Shown here piece after piece: positions 1 to 13,400 of a stretch of 64,000 bases of DNA. The stretch covers positions 1,042,001-1,106,000 of the forward strand of contig NC_134660.1 in NCBI RefSeq assembly GCF_030463565.1. Reading direction: 5' to 3'. The position numbers and the translations under genes are program-made. Below the pieces are notes generated by a model that was not told the DNA's origin, did not search any database, and saw nothing but the letters and a program-made list of their open reading frames with translations. Numbering within the stretch: position 1 is the stretch's first letter; each line of letters opens with the position of its first letter. This DNA comes from Pelecanus crispus. Taxonomy: Eukaryota; Chordata; Aves; Pelecaniformes; Pelecanidae.

Positions 1-274
1 ACAGCAGAGCTGGCTTTATCTGTGGAAGCTCCTCGGATCCCTGTGAGGATATCTCTCCACAGAGCCAGTTTCCTCGAGAGCCTCCTCCCACTTTAAATGC
101 AGCCCACCTCAAGGTCACCAAGAAAACCGGAGCCTAGTTATGCTCCTGCAAGACTCACCCTGACTTCTCTCAAAACATCAAGGGAATACTGCCTTTGGGC
201 AAACCCTTAAAGCAGCCATCAGCAGCAACATACAGAGAAGCAGAAAGCTGAACCAGCTCCAAATCTTCTCTTAC

Positions 275-347
275 CTTGGTCATGTCATGGGGATCAGGCA
301 CGACAAACATTCCCGGGGGCGGTTCCTTGTAAATGGACATGATATCC
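275..347 (-). CDS. UBE2Z: UBE2Z coding exon 2
   Basis: 73 nt. It completes the split Arg codon and encodes 24 residues, [18 protein letters not shown] followed by PHDMTK. Acceptor TTTGTTCAG and donor AAG/GTAAGAG are both strong. Confidence 0.93.
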
Positions 348-2412
348 CTGAACAAAGGAAACGGGAATTAGTCAAGATCTCCCTTGGCCTTCATCAGCCC
401 TCAAGGCACAGAATGTTCTGGATGACAAATCTGTGCATGGATGCAAAGGGACAGACTTTTAAGACGGAAACTCGCAACTCGTAAAGAGCTAGACATTTTT
501 CTTTTGCCTCTGGCTGAGCTCTTTCAGCTTATCCCCAAAAACAGTTGCGCACAAGATTTCAAGGGCACACGCAGCATTCAATGAATCAATGCACAAGGCA
601 TCGGACCAAGCGCACCCTGACCGTCTGCTGCCGCGTATTCTACCATAGATCGGCTGCGGTGCATAAAACTTCAACCATTAAATTCCCCTCAGGCAGTCGT
701 TTAAAAGTTCTCTTAGGTGAATTTTGTGGTTGAAAGGATGCCTTTCCCGCCCCGTGTTTTCCTTCTTCACACTCAGACTATTTACAGGATTCCTTTTGCA
801 TACCCAGTCATTTGTTTTCCCCAAACATACCATGACTCAACCACCTTTGAGAACGTTACTGTTCCGACAAATTTGGGTTTAATCGGACAGCGAGTTCAAG
901 AGCAGCTAGGATGCACATACACACGGGACTTGATCACAGCGGCCTTGTTTCCTCAGGAGCGTGGACTAAATGAACCGAAAATCACCTACAACTCCGTGCA
1001 GCATACAGATAAACCAAATGGCACCAAGTACCTTCATCACCAAAAAAACTCCCTCTCATAATGGGAGCTGCGCCAAGCTCCAGGACAAGCTCTCACTCGA
1101 CCTTCCCATTTGGGAAGCAACCGGAGTTCAGAGAGGTTTCAGGGCGAGAGCAACAGGAGAGCCTCGCCTTCCTGCCTACCGTTACAAAGCCAGTGCTTTT
1201 GGCGTTTGGATTGGAAAGTGCCCAAATATCTGGTGCCATCTTTGGAAGGCGTTATAAAAGCTCTAGAACAAGGATGAGCAAGAGCCTGGCAGGCAGCGAT
1301 ACTTGCTCTGAAGGAAGAGGAAGAACTTGTTGAAACAGCGCCAGCACGTCTAACAATACAAGCCCGTATTCCTCGTTGTATCAAAGGCTATCAACACGTC
1401 AGGTTTAACCAGATGATCCTTTAAAGAGTCAGAGCGGCCAAACGGGTGGGCACCAGCAGGAAGAAGGATTGCTACGGGCAGCTTTAGGATAAACATCTTA
1501 ACCCGACCACTGATGGGGACCGAGAAGCCTGCTCCCCTCCACATTTAGCGGCACCTCCGAGGAGCAGGCAGCGGATCCCGAGGGCAGGATCGGTGCCACG
1601 CGCCGAGGAGCTCTGCTGCCAAGTGCCCCAGCAACAGCAGACGGAGGAGGAGACCCCGGAGGGCGGTGGGTCCAGGGCTCTGGTGCAGGCGAGATCCCAG
1701 CCTCCCTCCTCGCCCAAGCGCCTGGGCAAGGAGAGTCCCGCGGCCCGGCGGGGAGCGGGGCCTGTCCCCAGGGAAGCCCCGGGACACAGGGAAGCAGCGG
1801 GGCCTGTCCCCAGGCCCGAGGCCAGGTCTCCAGGGCCGGTGGCGAGGCCCAAGGGACCGCCACCGCCTCGAGGGTACCGCGGACGAGCCAGGCGGCTCTG
1901 CCGCCCCAGGAGCCCCGGCTCCCTGCCCGCTCTCCGCCCGGGCAGCCCCCGCAGCAGGCGCCGGGGCAGGGCGGCGGGGGTTCCCCGGCCCACAGCCGGC
2001 TCGGCCCGGGGCCGCCCCGCAGGGCTGCTGCGGGAGCCGGCGGCGCGGCGCAGCCAGCGGGCCCGGGGCGGGGCGGCTCTCACCGTTTGATCCGCAGGAG
2101 GCAGGCCGGGCTGGGCCGCTCGCTGTCCCAGTCGCCGCTGACCGTGGGGTCCCAGAAGGCGGAGTGCGTGAGGAGCGCGGCCCCCGCCGCCGCCGCCGCG
2201 ATGGGGGCCCCGCCGCTCCCCGGGGCGACACCGGCGCCCGGCGTCGCAGCGCCGAAGCCCGCCGCCGCCCACAGCTCGGCGGGGATGAAGACACCGGGGC
2301 TCCCCGCTCCACCGCCCGGGCCGGCCGAGGCGCCGCCGCCACCGCCGCCCGCCGCCGCCGCCGCCAGCACCGCGGCCGGGGCCGCCTCCTCGGCGGCCGG
2401 ACTCTCCGCCAT
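275..2412 (-). CDS. UBE2Z: Ubiquitin-conjugating enzyme E2 Z, N-terminal part (exons 1-2; runs off left edge)
   Basis: UBE2Z (USE1) is the E2 that takes ubiquitin or FAT10 from the E1 enzyme UBA6. Two coding exons are visible: exon 1 at 2084-2412 (residues 1-110) and exon 2 at 275-347 (residues 110-134), joined in phase across a 1.7-kb intron (GT donor at 2082-2083, AG acceptor at 348-349). The start [10 protein letters not shown] matches the family, followed by an Ala/Gly-rich low-complexity stretch, then the conserved [13 protein letters not shown] and CLLRIKR. Exon 2 gives [18 protein letters not shown], the first helix and beta strand of the UBC fold. The catalytic cysteine lies in later exons outside the window. 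The low-complexity N-terminus differs in length and order from human, as is usual for this segment. Transcription starts in the CpG island around 2.4-2.9 kb. Confidence 0.93.
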
Positions 2413-3000
2413 TCCGCGCCCGGCCTCGGGGAACGCCGCTTCCGGGACTCCGCACCAGCGAGTCCGCCGGCCAGAGCGGCCCCCGCCCCGCGCCTCCACC
2501 ACCGACGCCCGGCCAGAGCGGCGCCTCCCGCGCTGCCCCCTCCCCCTGCCGGCGCGCGCTCCCCGCCGGCCACCATAGAGTCTCCCCCGGCGCCAGAGCG
2601 CCCCTTGCCACAGAGCCGCCTCCTCGTCGGCTAGAGTGTAACGCTAGGGAGCGGCGCGCCCCCTGCTGCGGTGGGGGTGTCCCGGGAGGAGGAGGCGGCG
2701 GGCGCGCAAATTCGGGGCTTTTGGGGGCGGAAAAAGCGGCGGGGGGGGGGGGGGTGCGGGGAAGGGGCCCGGCCCGGCGGCACCCGGCACCGCGCCAGCC
2801 CCGAAGCCCTTCCAGAGGGAGAATAAACGCGAGCAGCTTCGCCGCCGCGGACGGGGTCGTTTCCCCGAGCCAGCGCGCCCGCAGCCGCACCCCGCTGCCG
2901 AGAGCCCGGGGCGGCCCCGGGGCGCAGGATCCCCCGTGCCGGGTCCCCGGACCCCCCGTGCCGGGTCCCGCCGGCGTTCCCAGGAGCAGCCTGGCTGCAG
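1550..3000. promoter_or_regulatory. CpG island over UBE2Z exon 1 / promoter
   Basis: Dense CpG over about 1.4 kb covering the first coding exon and upstream sequence, bounded by ordinary intron sequence below 1.5 kb and AT-richer DNA above 3.2 kb. It contains G- and C-homopolymers (a G run at about 2740-2753). No TATA box is evident, as is typical for a broadly expressed gene. Confidence 0.8.
2084..2412 (-). CDS. UBE2Z: UBE2Z coding exon 1
   Basis: ATG at 2410-2412 (minus strand), chosen because MAESP matches the family start; a further upstream in-frame ATG at 2500-2502 adds 30 Arg/Gly-rich residues with no family match. The exon ends in CTGCGGATCAAACG followed by the donor GTGAGAGCC, splitting an Arg codon. 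Confidence 0.9.
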
Positions 3001-3990
3001 GCGCGGGGATTTCTCCTCTCTGCTTCAGCCAGCGCGGCTCCCTCGAGTTGCTGTTGGTTTCGGAGCCACGTTTCTCCAGGAAGCCTCCAGCAGAGTTGTT
3101 TTAAGAGTCAAATCCTTCCCAGCCCCCGCTTTCCCCTCACAGGGCGCAAGCAGCGATTGCAAAATGAAGGAACAGAGCAGTTCCGTACCGCGCCCGCAGC
3201 CCCGGCGAGGCCACAGCCACGCTTCAGAGGCTTTCAGCACGCAGAGCAGCTGCAGTAATTCAATTCCGCATTAATTCCATCACCAAAAGCAGATAACCAG
3301 ACAAGCTCCCCCGGTGCTCGCCTTGCTTAAAGGCACAGCTCTTACCACAAACTCCAAGGTCCAGGCTGTATTTTAGAGTTGCTCCTGCCTAGCATACGCC
3401 AATCGCTAAAATAGCTGAAGCACCTAACTGTTGCGGGGGGGGGGAGGGGAAGAAATAGAGCTCAGCTGTGGTCCTGTGTGTGAACTGATGCTTTGAGGAG
3501 GCACATGAACAGCGTGACCTTGAAACCAGCTCTTCTTTGCAAAAGAAACTCCAGATTACAGGGCAGCGCGTACCCTCGTGCACTCACTGGCAATTCAGTT
3601 ATGCAGACACCATTAATACACCTCCAAGCACACTCACCTGCACCCATCACCTTTCTACACACCCTCTTTCAGCTGCAAAAGGCAGATGTGCAGCACTGGC
3701 AACAACAGTATGAGGAAAAAAATGCTTTGTCAGCTCATCTAGAAGTATTTGCTTTCCTAGGGCAATGCTTGTTGGGATTTTTGCATAGATTTGAGCTGTT
3801 CAAGGACAACCTCTCTTATCTTGCTGACTTCACATTAGTTTTCCTCCTCTCCCACCACCATTTCATATTCCATTTCTCCTTTATTGGTGGGTGCCCCCAT
3901 ACCTGGGATATCACCCTCTTCAACCAATACCTCAGCTCACCCAAGGATCTCCCCAGCACTGGACCAGAACATAAGAAAAACAAAAAATAA
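2960..3990. other. Short intergenic spacer, UBE2Z promoter to ATP5MC1 3' end
   Basis: About 1 kb with no coding exon that I can support. The reading frames here are short and have no family match. Confidence 0.6.
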
Positions 3991-4109
3991 AGCCACCAGT
4001 TTATTTAGAGAAATCTTTTCTTTAATTGTCAGTCTGGAACGCTCCGATGGAAGTAGACTCAAACCGCAGAGGACAGAGTGATGGAAGCCGCAGCCAGGAG
4101 CAGAAGTTG
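3985..4109 (-). other. ATP5MC1: ATP5MC1 3' UTR with polyadenylation signal
   Basis: An AATAAA on the minus strand (TTTATT at 4000-4005) lies about 105 bases past the stop codon, giving a very short 3' UTR, usual for this gene family. Confidence 0.7.
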
Positions 4110-5965
<1,856 letters not shown>

Positions 5966-6461
5966 TTTGCTTGACCTAATGCAAATAAAGGAGGGGGGTG
6001 GAAAAAAAGGAAAAGGAAATGGGCAACCCAACGCTACTGCCACCAGCCACCGCCTCCCTCTCGGGACTGACACGCGTCTCTCCTCAGCCGCACCCCCGAG
6101 CTGGGCCCGAGGCTTTTCCCCACCGGCCCCACGCACGACGCCGGGTGCCGCCGCCGCCGCCGCCGCCCGCCCTCCGTTAATCCCCGTTTGGGCGCTTCCC
6201 AGGGCAGACTCAGAGCTGCCGAAGCCCCCGCCAAGGGCCAACCAAGCCCAGTCGAGCCCCGGCGGACGCGGGGAGACGGCGGAGGGACCGACGCTTCCCG
6301 CGCCCTCCGCGGCTGCCGCCTCCCAGCGAAGGGCACGGCACGGCCGGGCGCCGTCCCCACCGGCTGCCCGGGCCCAGCGCTGCCCCGCGGCCGGCGCAGT
6401 CCCTCCCCGCTGCCGACAGGGGCCACGGCGCCCGGGCCGGCAGGGCCAGGGCAGGGCCCAC

Positions 6462-6542
6462 CTGCGCAGGGTCCACCCGGGGTGGTGGCGGCAGCGGCGG
6501 CGGCGGCTGTGAGGGGAGCCTAGCGCCCCCGCCCCGCTCACC
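6462..6542 (-). promoter_or_regulatory. ATP5MC1: ATP5MC1 noncoding first exon region (two candidate donors)
   Basis: On the minus strand two good donors end candidate 5' UTR exons: CGGCAAG/GTGAGC (exon end at 6542) and CTGCGCAG/GTGGGC (exon end at 6462). Either can splice to the acceptor at 5976. This suggests alternative first exons; transcript data are needed to choose. Confidence 0.45.
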
Positions 6543-7299
6543 TTGCCGTGTCCCCCCCACGTCCTCCGCGCTCATTGGCTGCCGCCGTGCAGGCCGCGCG
6601 GCATCCTGGGACAACATCCGCGCTCCCCATTGGCTGCGGCCGAGCGAGCTCCTCCCACCAGCATCCGGGATAGCGCAAGGGGGCGGGAGGGCGGTGTCGC
6701 CACGCGGGTCGTCATTGGTTGGTTATTTCCCCTGCGTGCTTGCTGATTGGCTGGCGGCCTGGAGGTCTTCCAGAGGACCATGGGGCTGGCGGGGCCGCTC
6801 CCGGCACCATGCAGGTTACCACAGAGGCGGGGCGGTGATGGCGGCCGGCCCGGCCCGGCCGCTCTGGCCCGTGAGCCCGCCCCGCCCTTCCGAGTCTTTC
6901 CTCAAAGATAATTTTGAATATTTAAACGTTTTCCCGCTGTTTATTAAAGTGTCCGGTTCAGCCCCGGGGCCGAGGTTCAGCACCGCCGCCCCGGGGAGGG
7001 GCCCGGCTCCGTGCCCCGCTACCAGCACCCTCAGCCGCTGGGCACCGCCGTTGGGGTGCGCCGGGGGGCGGCGGGCCCGCCCGAGGCCGCCGGTGTCCGG
7101 CTCACCGGGGCGCCCCGGAGGCGGAGAGCGGCCGGAGCGGCCTCCCCCGGGCCGTAGCTCGTTACCGGCGCTTCAAGTTCCCGCTTTGCCAGCCTCCCTG
7201 AGCCCTTACCCACCTCCCCACCGGGGCCGGCACCGGCGTCCCCGGCCTCTCCCCACCCCGCAACCGGTACCGGGGCGGGGGGCACTCCCGCCCCGAACT

Positions 7300-7406
7300 A
7301 CAAGTGCCAGCAGCGCGGCCGGGGCCGCCCAGGGGGAGGTATCCCGGCCGGGCTCCGCCTTCTCGTTCTCCACCGCAGCCGCGCAGCTTCCCGGCCGTGC
7401 TTCTCG
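7300..7406 (+). promoter_or_regulatory. CALCOCO2: Candidate noncoding first exon of CALCOCO2
   Basis: The first coding exon (10213) begins with an acceptor 9 bases before the ATG, so an upstream noncoding exon is required. A strong donor (TTCTCG/GTGAGTGG, GT at 7407) lies in the CpG island at the right side. The exon's left edge cannot be set from sequence; a second donor (GCAG/GTGGGC) lies near 7670. Confidence 0.35.
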
Positions 7407-7676
7407 GTGAGTGGGGCGGGGGGCGGCGGTGACGGGGACCCGGATCCCCCCCCTCCCCGGGGGGGACGCGGGGGAGCGGGGCTGCCCCGCGGCCAAGCGG
7501 CGGCGACACTTTCGCTTTCGTTTGGCGGCGGCGGAGCCGGGGGGGGTCCGGCCCGGGGCGGGGGGGGGGGCGGGGGCGGTGTGAGCAGCCCGGTCCGGTC
7601 CACGCCCGGGGACGCCGAGAGGGCCCCCCGCGGCACGCGCTGCCGGCGGCGGCGGGGTGCCCGGTGCAGGTGGGCC

Positions 7677-7741
7677 GCGCTGTCCCGCTGTCTGTCCCGC
7701 TGTCTGTCCCACTGTCTGTCCCGCTGTCTGTCCCGCTGTCC
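7677..7741 (+). repeat. 12-bp tandem repeat, unit CTGTCTGTCCCG
   Basis: About five imperfect copies of CTGTCTGTCCCG/CTGTCTGTCCCA in the CpG island beside the CALCOCO2 first-exon region. Confidence 0.85.
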
Positions 7742-10212
7742 CACCGCGGCTGGCAGTCGTTTTCACGTGAGAAGGGGCAATCCGTGCTGTTGTACATCTT
7801 CGCAGCGCTGCAGGGCAATGGAAGAAGCAAAGAGCAGCAGCAAAAGAAAAGGGAAAAAAAAAACCCCAGAAGGTCCCCGGAGAGGGGCCGGGCCGTGGAC
7901 ACCGGAGCAGCGTTAGGTATTCCCGAGCTCTTCGCCCCGGCCCCGGGCTGCAGCCGGGGTGCTGGCACCCCGAGTCCCCTCGGCCTCGCTGGCGTAACAA
8001 AAAAGTGAACGTTAATAAAATGTCCTCCCCCACCTTCTACTTCCTGCCATCTTTTCCTGGAAATGAACTGCAGACTCTGCCATCGGCAGGCTCTGCACAA
8101 CCTCTGGGTTTGTTTTCCTTCAAGATGACAATTATTTTCACCAAAACCATTTTTTTTCGCAGCAGAATGCATTGTTTTGCCGCATCCAGGCACCGACTGT
8201 GCAAGTTACTTTTAACCCTTGTGGCAGTAAGGGCTCGTGTCCTGTCCTGAAATGATGCAGTGACATGATTAAGGCGCTGTCCTTAGATTTATATTCTTTT
8301 TTTTTTTTTTTTTTCTGTCTGGTGGCTGTCAGGAGGTCCCTGGTGTTCAGGAACTGCAAACCGTAAGGCACGTCAGGGTAGGAAAGATCGACATCAGCCA
8401 GATAAAGGCTGAGGCTTGGGTGAGCTGTACACCATTTCCTACGCTTCACTGAGAAACCGAACCCACAGCCCTGGTCATCCTACGTTGCACCTCATCCGCA
8501 CCCAGGGTCTGCCCTGCCTCCCGCTCCCAGCAGCAGGAATTCTCCATCCTCCCAAGGCAGCCTGTGTCAGTGCAGCTATCACTGCTCTTTCCAGCCATGG
8601 ATACCTTTTCCTTTCCGAGCACAGCCCCACAATCCCCATCTAAACTTCTGCCTGATTTTCAGACTGTTCTTTGGCACAGATTACAGACAATCTCCTGGGT
8701 GATGCCAAAAAAAAAAAAAAAAAAAGCGGGGTTCCAGGGAGTTCATTTCCATGTGAAACTTCTGGATTGGAGTTGACCTGAAATGCTCCAGTGGGATGGG
8801 TGCTCATGATGAACTTTCCCTCCATTCTAAGGTCAATCCTTGCTCGCTGCTGCTGTCACTAAGATCAGCTGAGAAGGTTCTGCTTTGGATTCTTGGAATT
8901 GAATTGTCTGGGATTGGCGGCAGGGTTTTGCCAGCCCCTTGACAGATTGCCAGGGGTGAAGCCTGGCTGCCTGCAAGACGTAGTGACAAGAGGGTGATTT
9001 AGTGTTCTGTTTCCAGCCCTGCCTAGGCTCCTGGCAGTCGGATACGGTTCTGATCGGTGCACCCGCTACAGGTTTATGTGGTGTGATTTGTAGTGTCACA
9101 ACGCGCTGCAAAGTTTTCGGTATAGATAACTCATGCAAAAGCTCTAGTGCTATTTATTGACCCTCCTGTCATGCAACATACTCATTTCGATACCAAGAAT
9201 CATCTTGCGGTTTCAGCGTAAGAGTCATGAGTAGCAAGGGTATAATAGCCTCTTGACACAGGCTTGTGAGACGGAACTACTGTGACCTGCCTAACCAGGA
9301 TCTCCTCCGTTCGTGCTCTTCCATGGGAGCTGAGCTTAGCAAGGTACCTCTCTTCCCTCAGAGCCAGGAGGCTGAAGATGAAAGATACTGTATTTGGAGG
9401 TCGAGTCAGTGTGTTGGATTTGAGTGCAGAAGATGGGGAAGCTGCTGAGTTTGCTTATCACCAGCATGAGTGTGTCTCGCCACGGTCGGCCAGTGAAGGT
9501 GGAGTGTGTTAGGGCTGGGGCTGCACAAGTCTTGGAGCTCCTAGCATGATAGATTGTAAGCTGCTGGTTTTGTCTTGTACTCCTGTCGGAGCGTTTCACT
9601 GATGCAGGGAAACCTCTGTTCTCCTCAAGCAATGTGCTAGTCTCCAGATTTCAGAAGAGCTGATGCACCCCCACATTAAATACATATGGTGGGGATGTGC
9701 CTGGAGTGTCAAATCACGTGAAAAACATGATGTGAGGCTGCGTGTGGGGACAGCCGGTGTTCCGGCAGGGTCTTCAAGCGTGGGATCCCACCAGCAGGCA
9801 CGCATGCCTCTGCTGCTGCAAGGCACCGCTGCCTCTCCCGTGTAGCAGATCTGTAGGACAGTCAGTGGGGCTGGTTCATGGAATCCCGTGCAGGGGAGAG
9901 GCTGCTGGGCCACGCTGGCAGCCTCAGAGCTCCAGGCACCGTGGCTGGGAAGCAGCGGTCAGATGAGAGAGTCGTACGCGTCTACTAAAGAGGATCTGCA
10001 AGCTGCCGTGGATGTCAGGAGCAGCCTGGCCACGGCGGCAGGGACTTCACTGAGCTCGTGTGCCTTGCTGAGAGACCTTGGTGTGTGTGTAGGAGCTTTT
10101 GGACCTCACAGCTATGTCATTCCCAAGCCGTACCTCTTCATACCCTTCATGGACACAACTATGTTGGCAGCATCTGAAGATGAGATAATCCCCTTATTCT
10201 TTCCTCTCGTAG

Positions 10213-10401
10213 ACTTCCACGATGGATGAGACCTCAGACGAGCCTCCCACTTCCGCTGTCCTCTTAGACAACTGCCACTTCTCCCAGGTCGTCTTTAACG
10301 ATGTGGAGAAGTTTTATGTTCCCGGAGGAGACATAACCTGTCATTACACCCTCACACAGAACATCGTTCCTCGCAGGAAGGACTGGGTGGGCATCTTCCG
10401 G
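10213..10401 (+). CDS. CALCOCO2: CALCOCO2 first coding exon
   Basis: ATG at 10222, residues 1-60 (MDETSDEPPTSAVLLDNCHF... to DWVGIFR), start of the SKICH domain. Acceptor CTCTCGTAG, donor CCGG/GTAAGT. Confidence 0.93.
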
Positions 10402-13400
10402 GTAAGTGCATGCTGTGAAACCAGATGTGCCAAGGATGAGGAGGCAGCAGCAGGCAGAAACAAATAGCTTGGGCTTTGATAGAACAGGGCTGGGGAATTT
10501 TTTTCAGTAATAACCTCGTGTGATGGAACATCTTTATTGTGCCTAGGGACAAAGTGCCAGACCTGCTGTGACCTGAACAGCTTCGAGGCTAATCGAACAC
10601 TCTGATTATCCTTTCCTGGATAGACCACAACTCTTAGAAGTCAGGATATCAATGCAAAAGTCCTCCCAGTAACTGATCTATGTGGAAATACAGTCCCATT
10701 ACCATAGGATAAACATGAACTGTGTGGTGCCATATAACAATTTTGCTGTTGCAGGTGGGATGGAAAACAGTCCGGGAATATTACACGTTCATGTGGGCTC
10801 CTCTGCCCAGCAGCGTGCACAGCGATACCGCTGTGCAGCAGCAGATCCAGTTCAAAGGTGAGTCGGGAGCTCGGGTCACTCAGGGAATGCACGTGCATGT
10901 GCACACACAGGCACGCACACGCGGACTCCCACTTTGCTGCCACCAATAAGCATTACATTCGCAATTGCAGAATATCTGTAGGACCGTGCTTTGGGAGACT
11001 TATTTCAAATCCCATAATAAATCACAAAATTTCAAATCTGCTAAATTCTGCCATCCTGACTGAGTGATATTGTTTGTGTTCTTATCACTGGCACAAAGAA
11101 TGACTAATGGTGCAGGAACAATATTGAACTAGGATGTCTCAGTTTTCTGAGGTTTTCACTTTCTGACTATTGTTTGGGTCCCATTTACCTCCTATATAGT
11201 TAAGAGACTTGAATAATTAGAAACTGATGGGGTGGTTGTGTTTGTCTGAAGCTTACTACCTACCGAAAGATGACGAATACTACCAGTTCTGCTACATCGA
11301 CCAGGACGGCATGGTCCGGGGAGCCAGTGTGCCTTTCCAGTTCCGAGCAGAGACTGAGGACGATATCCTGGTGGTGACCACGCAGGTAGGTGTCCTCTCT
11401 TCCCCTGCTTTTTCCTGCCTCTGCTTTTATTGGCATATGCTCATTGCTGACACGGAGTGATCCGGTGAATTGGATGCCAAGCTAGAACTTGGATTCTATC
11501 CTTGGATTCTATTCTTGGCTTTGCTACTGATCTGTCACACAAAATTTGGGCAGCCTTTGTTTCTCTACCCACCATTTATCAGACCAGTTTACTTAGATTG
11601 TGAGCTCTTTGTAATGGGGGGCGACTTAATACATAGTCTTTCAGGGCCTTTTGAATATTTTTAAATGAAAATGCCATTTTCGTGGAAGCAGTCTCCCATT
11701 AGAGAGTAGGAGCATGTGCGTGGACAATAAGCGAGGTGCTGTGAAGCCAAGCACTCATATTTTGCAGTGTCTTGTGTGCAGCCCTTTTGTTAATGACTAC
11801 ACTGCACACATGGTCCTAATCCAGCAAACTGCAAAAAGCCCCAAATCTCGGCCTCTGCTGACTTCTGTGGACACAGAAGGCAATGAGCATCTCCAAAGAT
11901 CAGGGGTAGTGTGTGCTCAGTATCCAAGAACTGGGTTGATGGTCAGCTTTGGACAGACTGGGAGAGTGCAGTAGCAGTCTGGTCTGCGCTAGCAGTGAAG
12001 GCACGGGGCGGTACATGCTGTTCCCTTTTGCAGAGCTCACCTTTCCTTGCTCTTCGCGCTGTGCTTTTTGGAATGTAGCTTTTCAGTGCTTCTGTTATGA
12101 CCGACCAACTTTGTTGCTTGCTAGGGAGAAGTGGAAGAGGTTGAACTACAAAACAAAAATTTGCGTACAGAAAATGAGGAGCTGAAAGCACACTGTGCAA
12201 GCCTCCAGAAACAAAACACCGATCTGCAGGAAGAGCTCAACAAGATACAGGTAAGCAAAAAAGTTAATATAAGAAGTCGGGAGCCTTAAGTCTGAAAGAT
12301 GAAGAGGGACTGAGTCAGGTCTTGTTCCACTGTATGCTTCCAGGAGAAAATTAAAGAGGTTTCTCCCCATATTATCTTTTTAATCCTTTACCAAATCCTA
12401 GAACACCTCTACTGTGATAAGAACAATAATGATGAACAAGAGGCATGAGCAGACACAGAAGTCAGGAACGTATGGGAGGGGAGTGTTCAAAAATGTTCTG
12501 TAGGCTGTCCCAAAATGGCATTATCATTATCTTTTCCTCCTTCAGTTTTGCTCAGGGCTTAATATAAATTAAATGGGGTCTGAAAGAGTAGTCAGGATGC
12601 AAAGGGGAGATTTCCCTCCTTCAGATGGAAGGGATTTTGCAGTTCCAGTGCAGAGCAGGACTATTGTTTGGGTCCCATTTACCTCTTATCAACCTCACTC
12701 TGATTTTCAGAAGCTACAGAATAATTTAGAGTCTCTAAGGAGCAACACAGAGAAACTGGAGCTGGATTCCTTGAAAAAGGAAAATAAACGTCTAAAGGAG
12801 CTGGATGACTGCAGAGAGGCAGAACTGCACCAGTAAGTGTATTTACAGTGTATCTCAGAACAGGATTTCATGTAAGCACCTTGCCTTTATGGATTAAATT
12901 TCCCTCCATGAAAGTATGATGTGTTTTGATTTGTTCTGAGTAGACTCAAAGAACAAATTCAGACCGTGACCTCTGACAAGGAACTCCTGGAAACCAGACT
13001 GAAAACAGCCCTGGATCACATGGACCAGCTGCAGGTAGCAAATGTGTAGCTGCTCTCTCTTGCTTTGCTTTGCCACTGACAGAGAGCTGAGCAATCTTGA
13101 GCAAATATGTGCTGCATGACTTTCTTTTTTGATTGCCTGGGTTCTTTAGGAGTGTCAACCTTTGCTATGATTTGACCTCCAGGAAAGCTCAAGAAATCTG
13201 TGTTCTGGAAGGAAGGGTAGAAGGGAATAAAACTAAGGATTTTATTCCCTAAAAACATCCCCTTTGCATGTTCATTAAGTTGACCAAAATCAGACCAAAA
13301 TCCCCTCCTGCTAGCTAAGGATCCAGGCAGAAAACAGTTCTGTTTTGCAAACCATTCTAAAATTATGTTCAATACTTGGGTGAAAACAAGACTTCTAGCT

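Larger units (their letters stand above)
6030..7930. promoter_or_regulatory. Shared CpG island / divergent promoter between ATP5MC1 and CALCOCO2
   Basis: About 1.9 kb of CpG-dense DNA between the first exons of two head-to-head genes. Four ATTGG (inverted CCAAT) boxes sit at 6574-6578, 6629-6633, 6714-6718 and 6746-6750, oriented for minus-strand transcription, so an NF-Y-type promoter for ATP5MC1 is likely. The CALCOCO2 start is probably in the 7.2-7.7 kb part. Confidence 0.72.

Noticed and set aside
1484-2890. 468-codon open frame on the minus strand
   Set aside because: Arg/Gly/Pro-rich frame produced by GC content; overlaps UBE2Z exon 1 in another frame, no family match.
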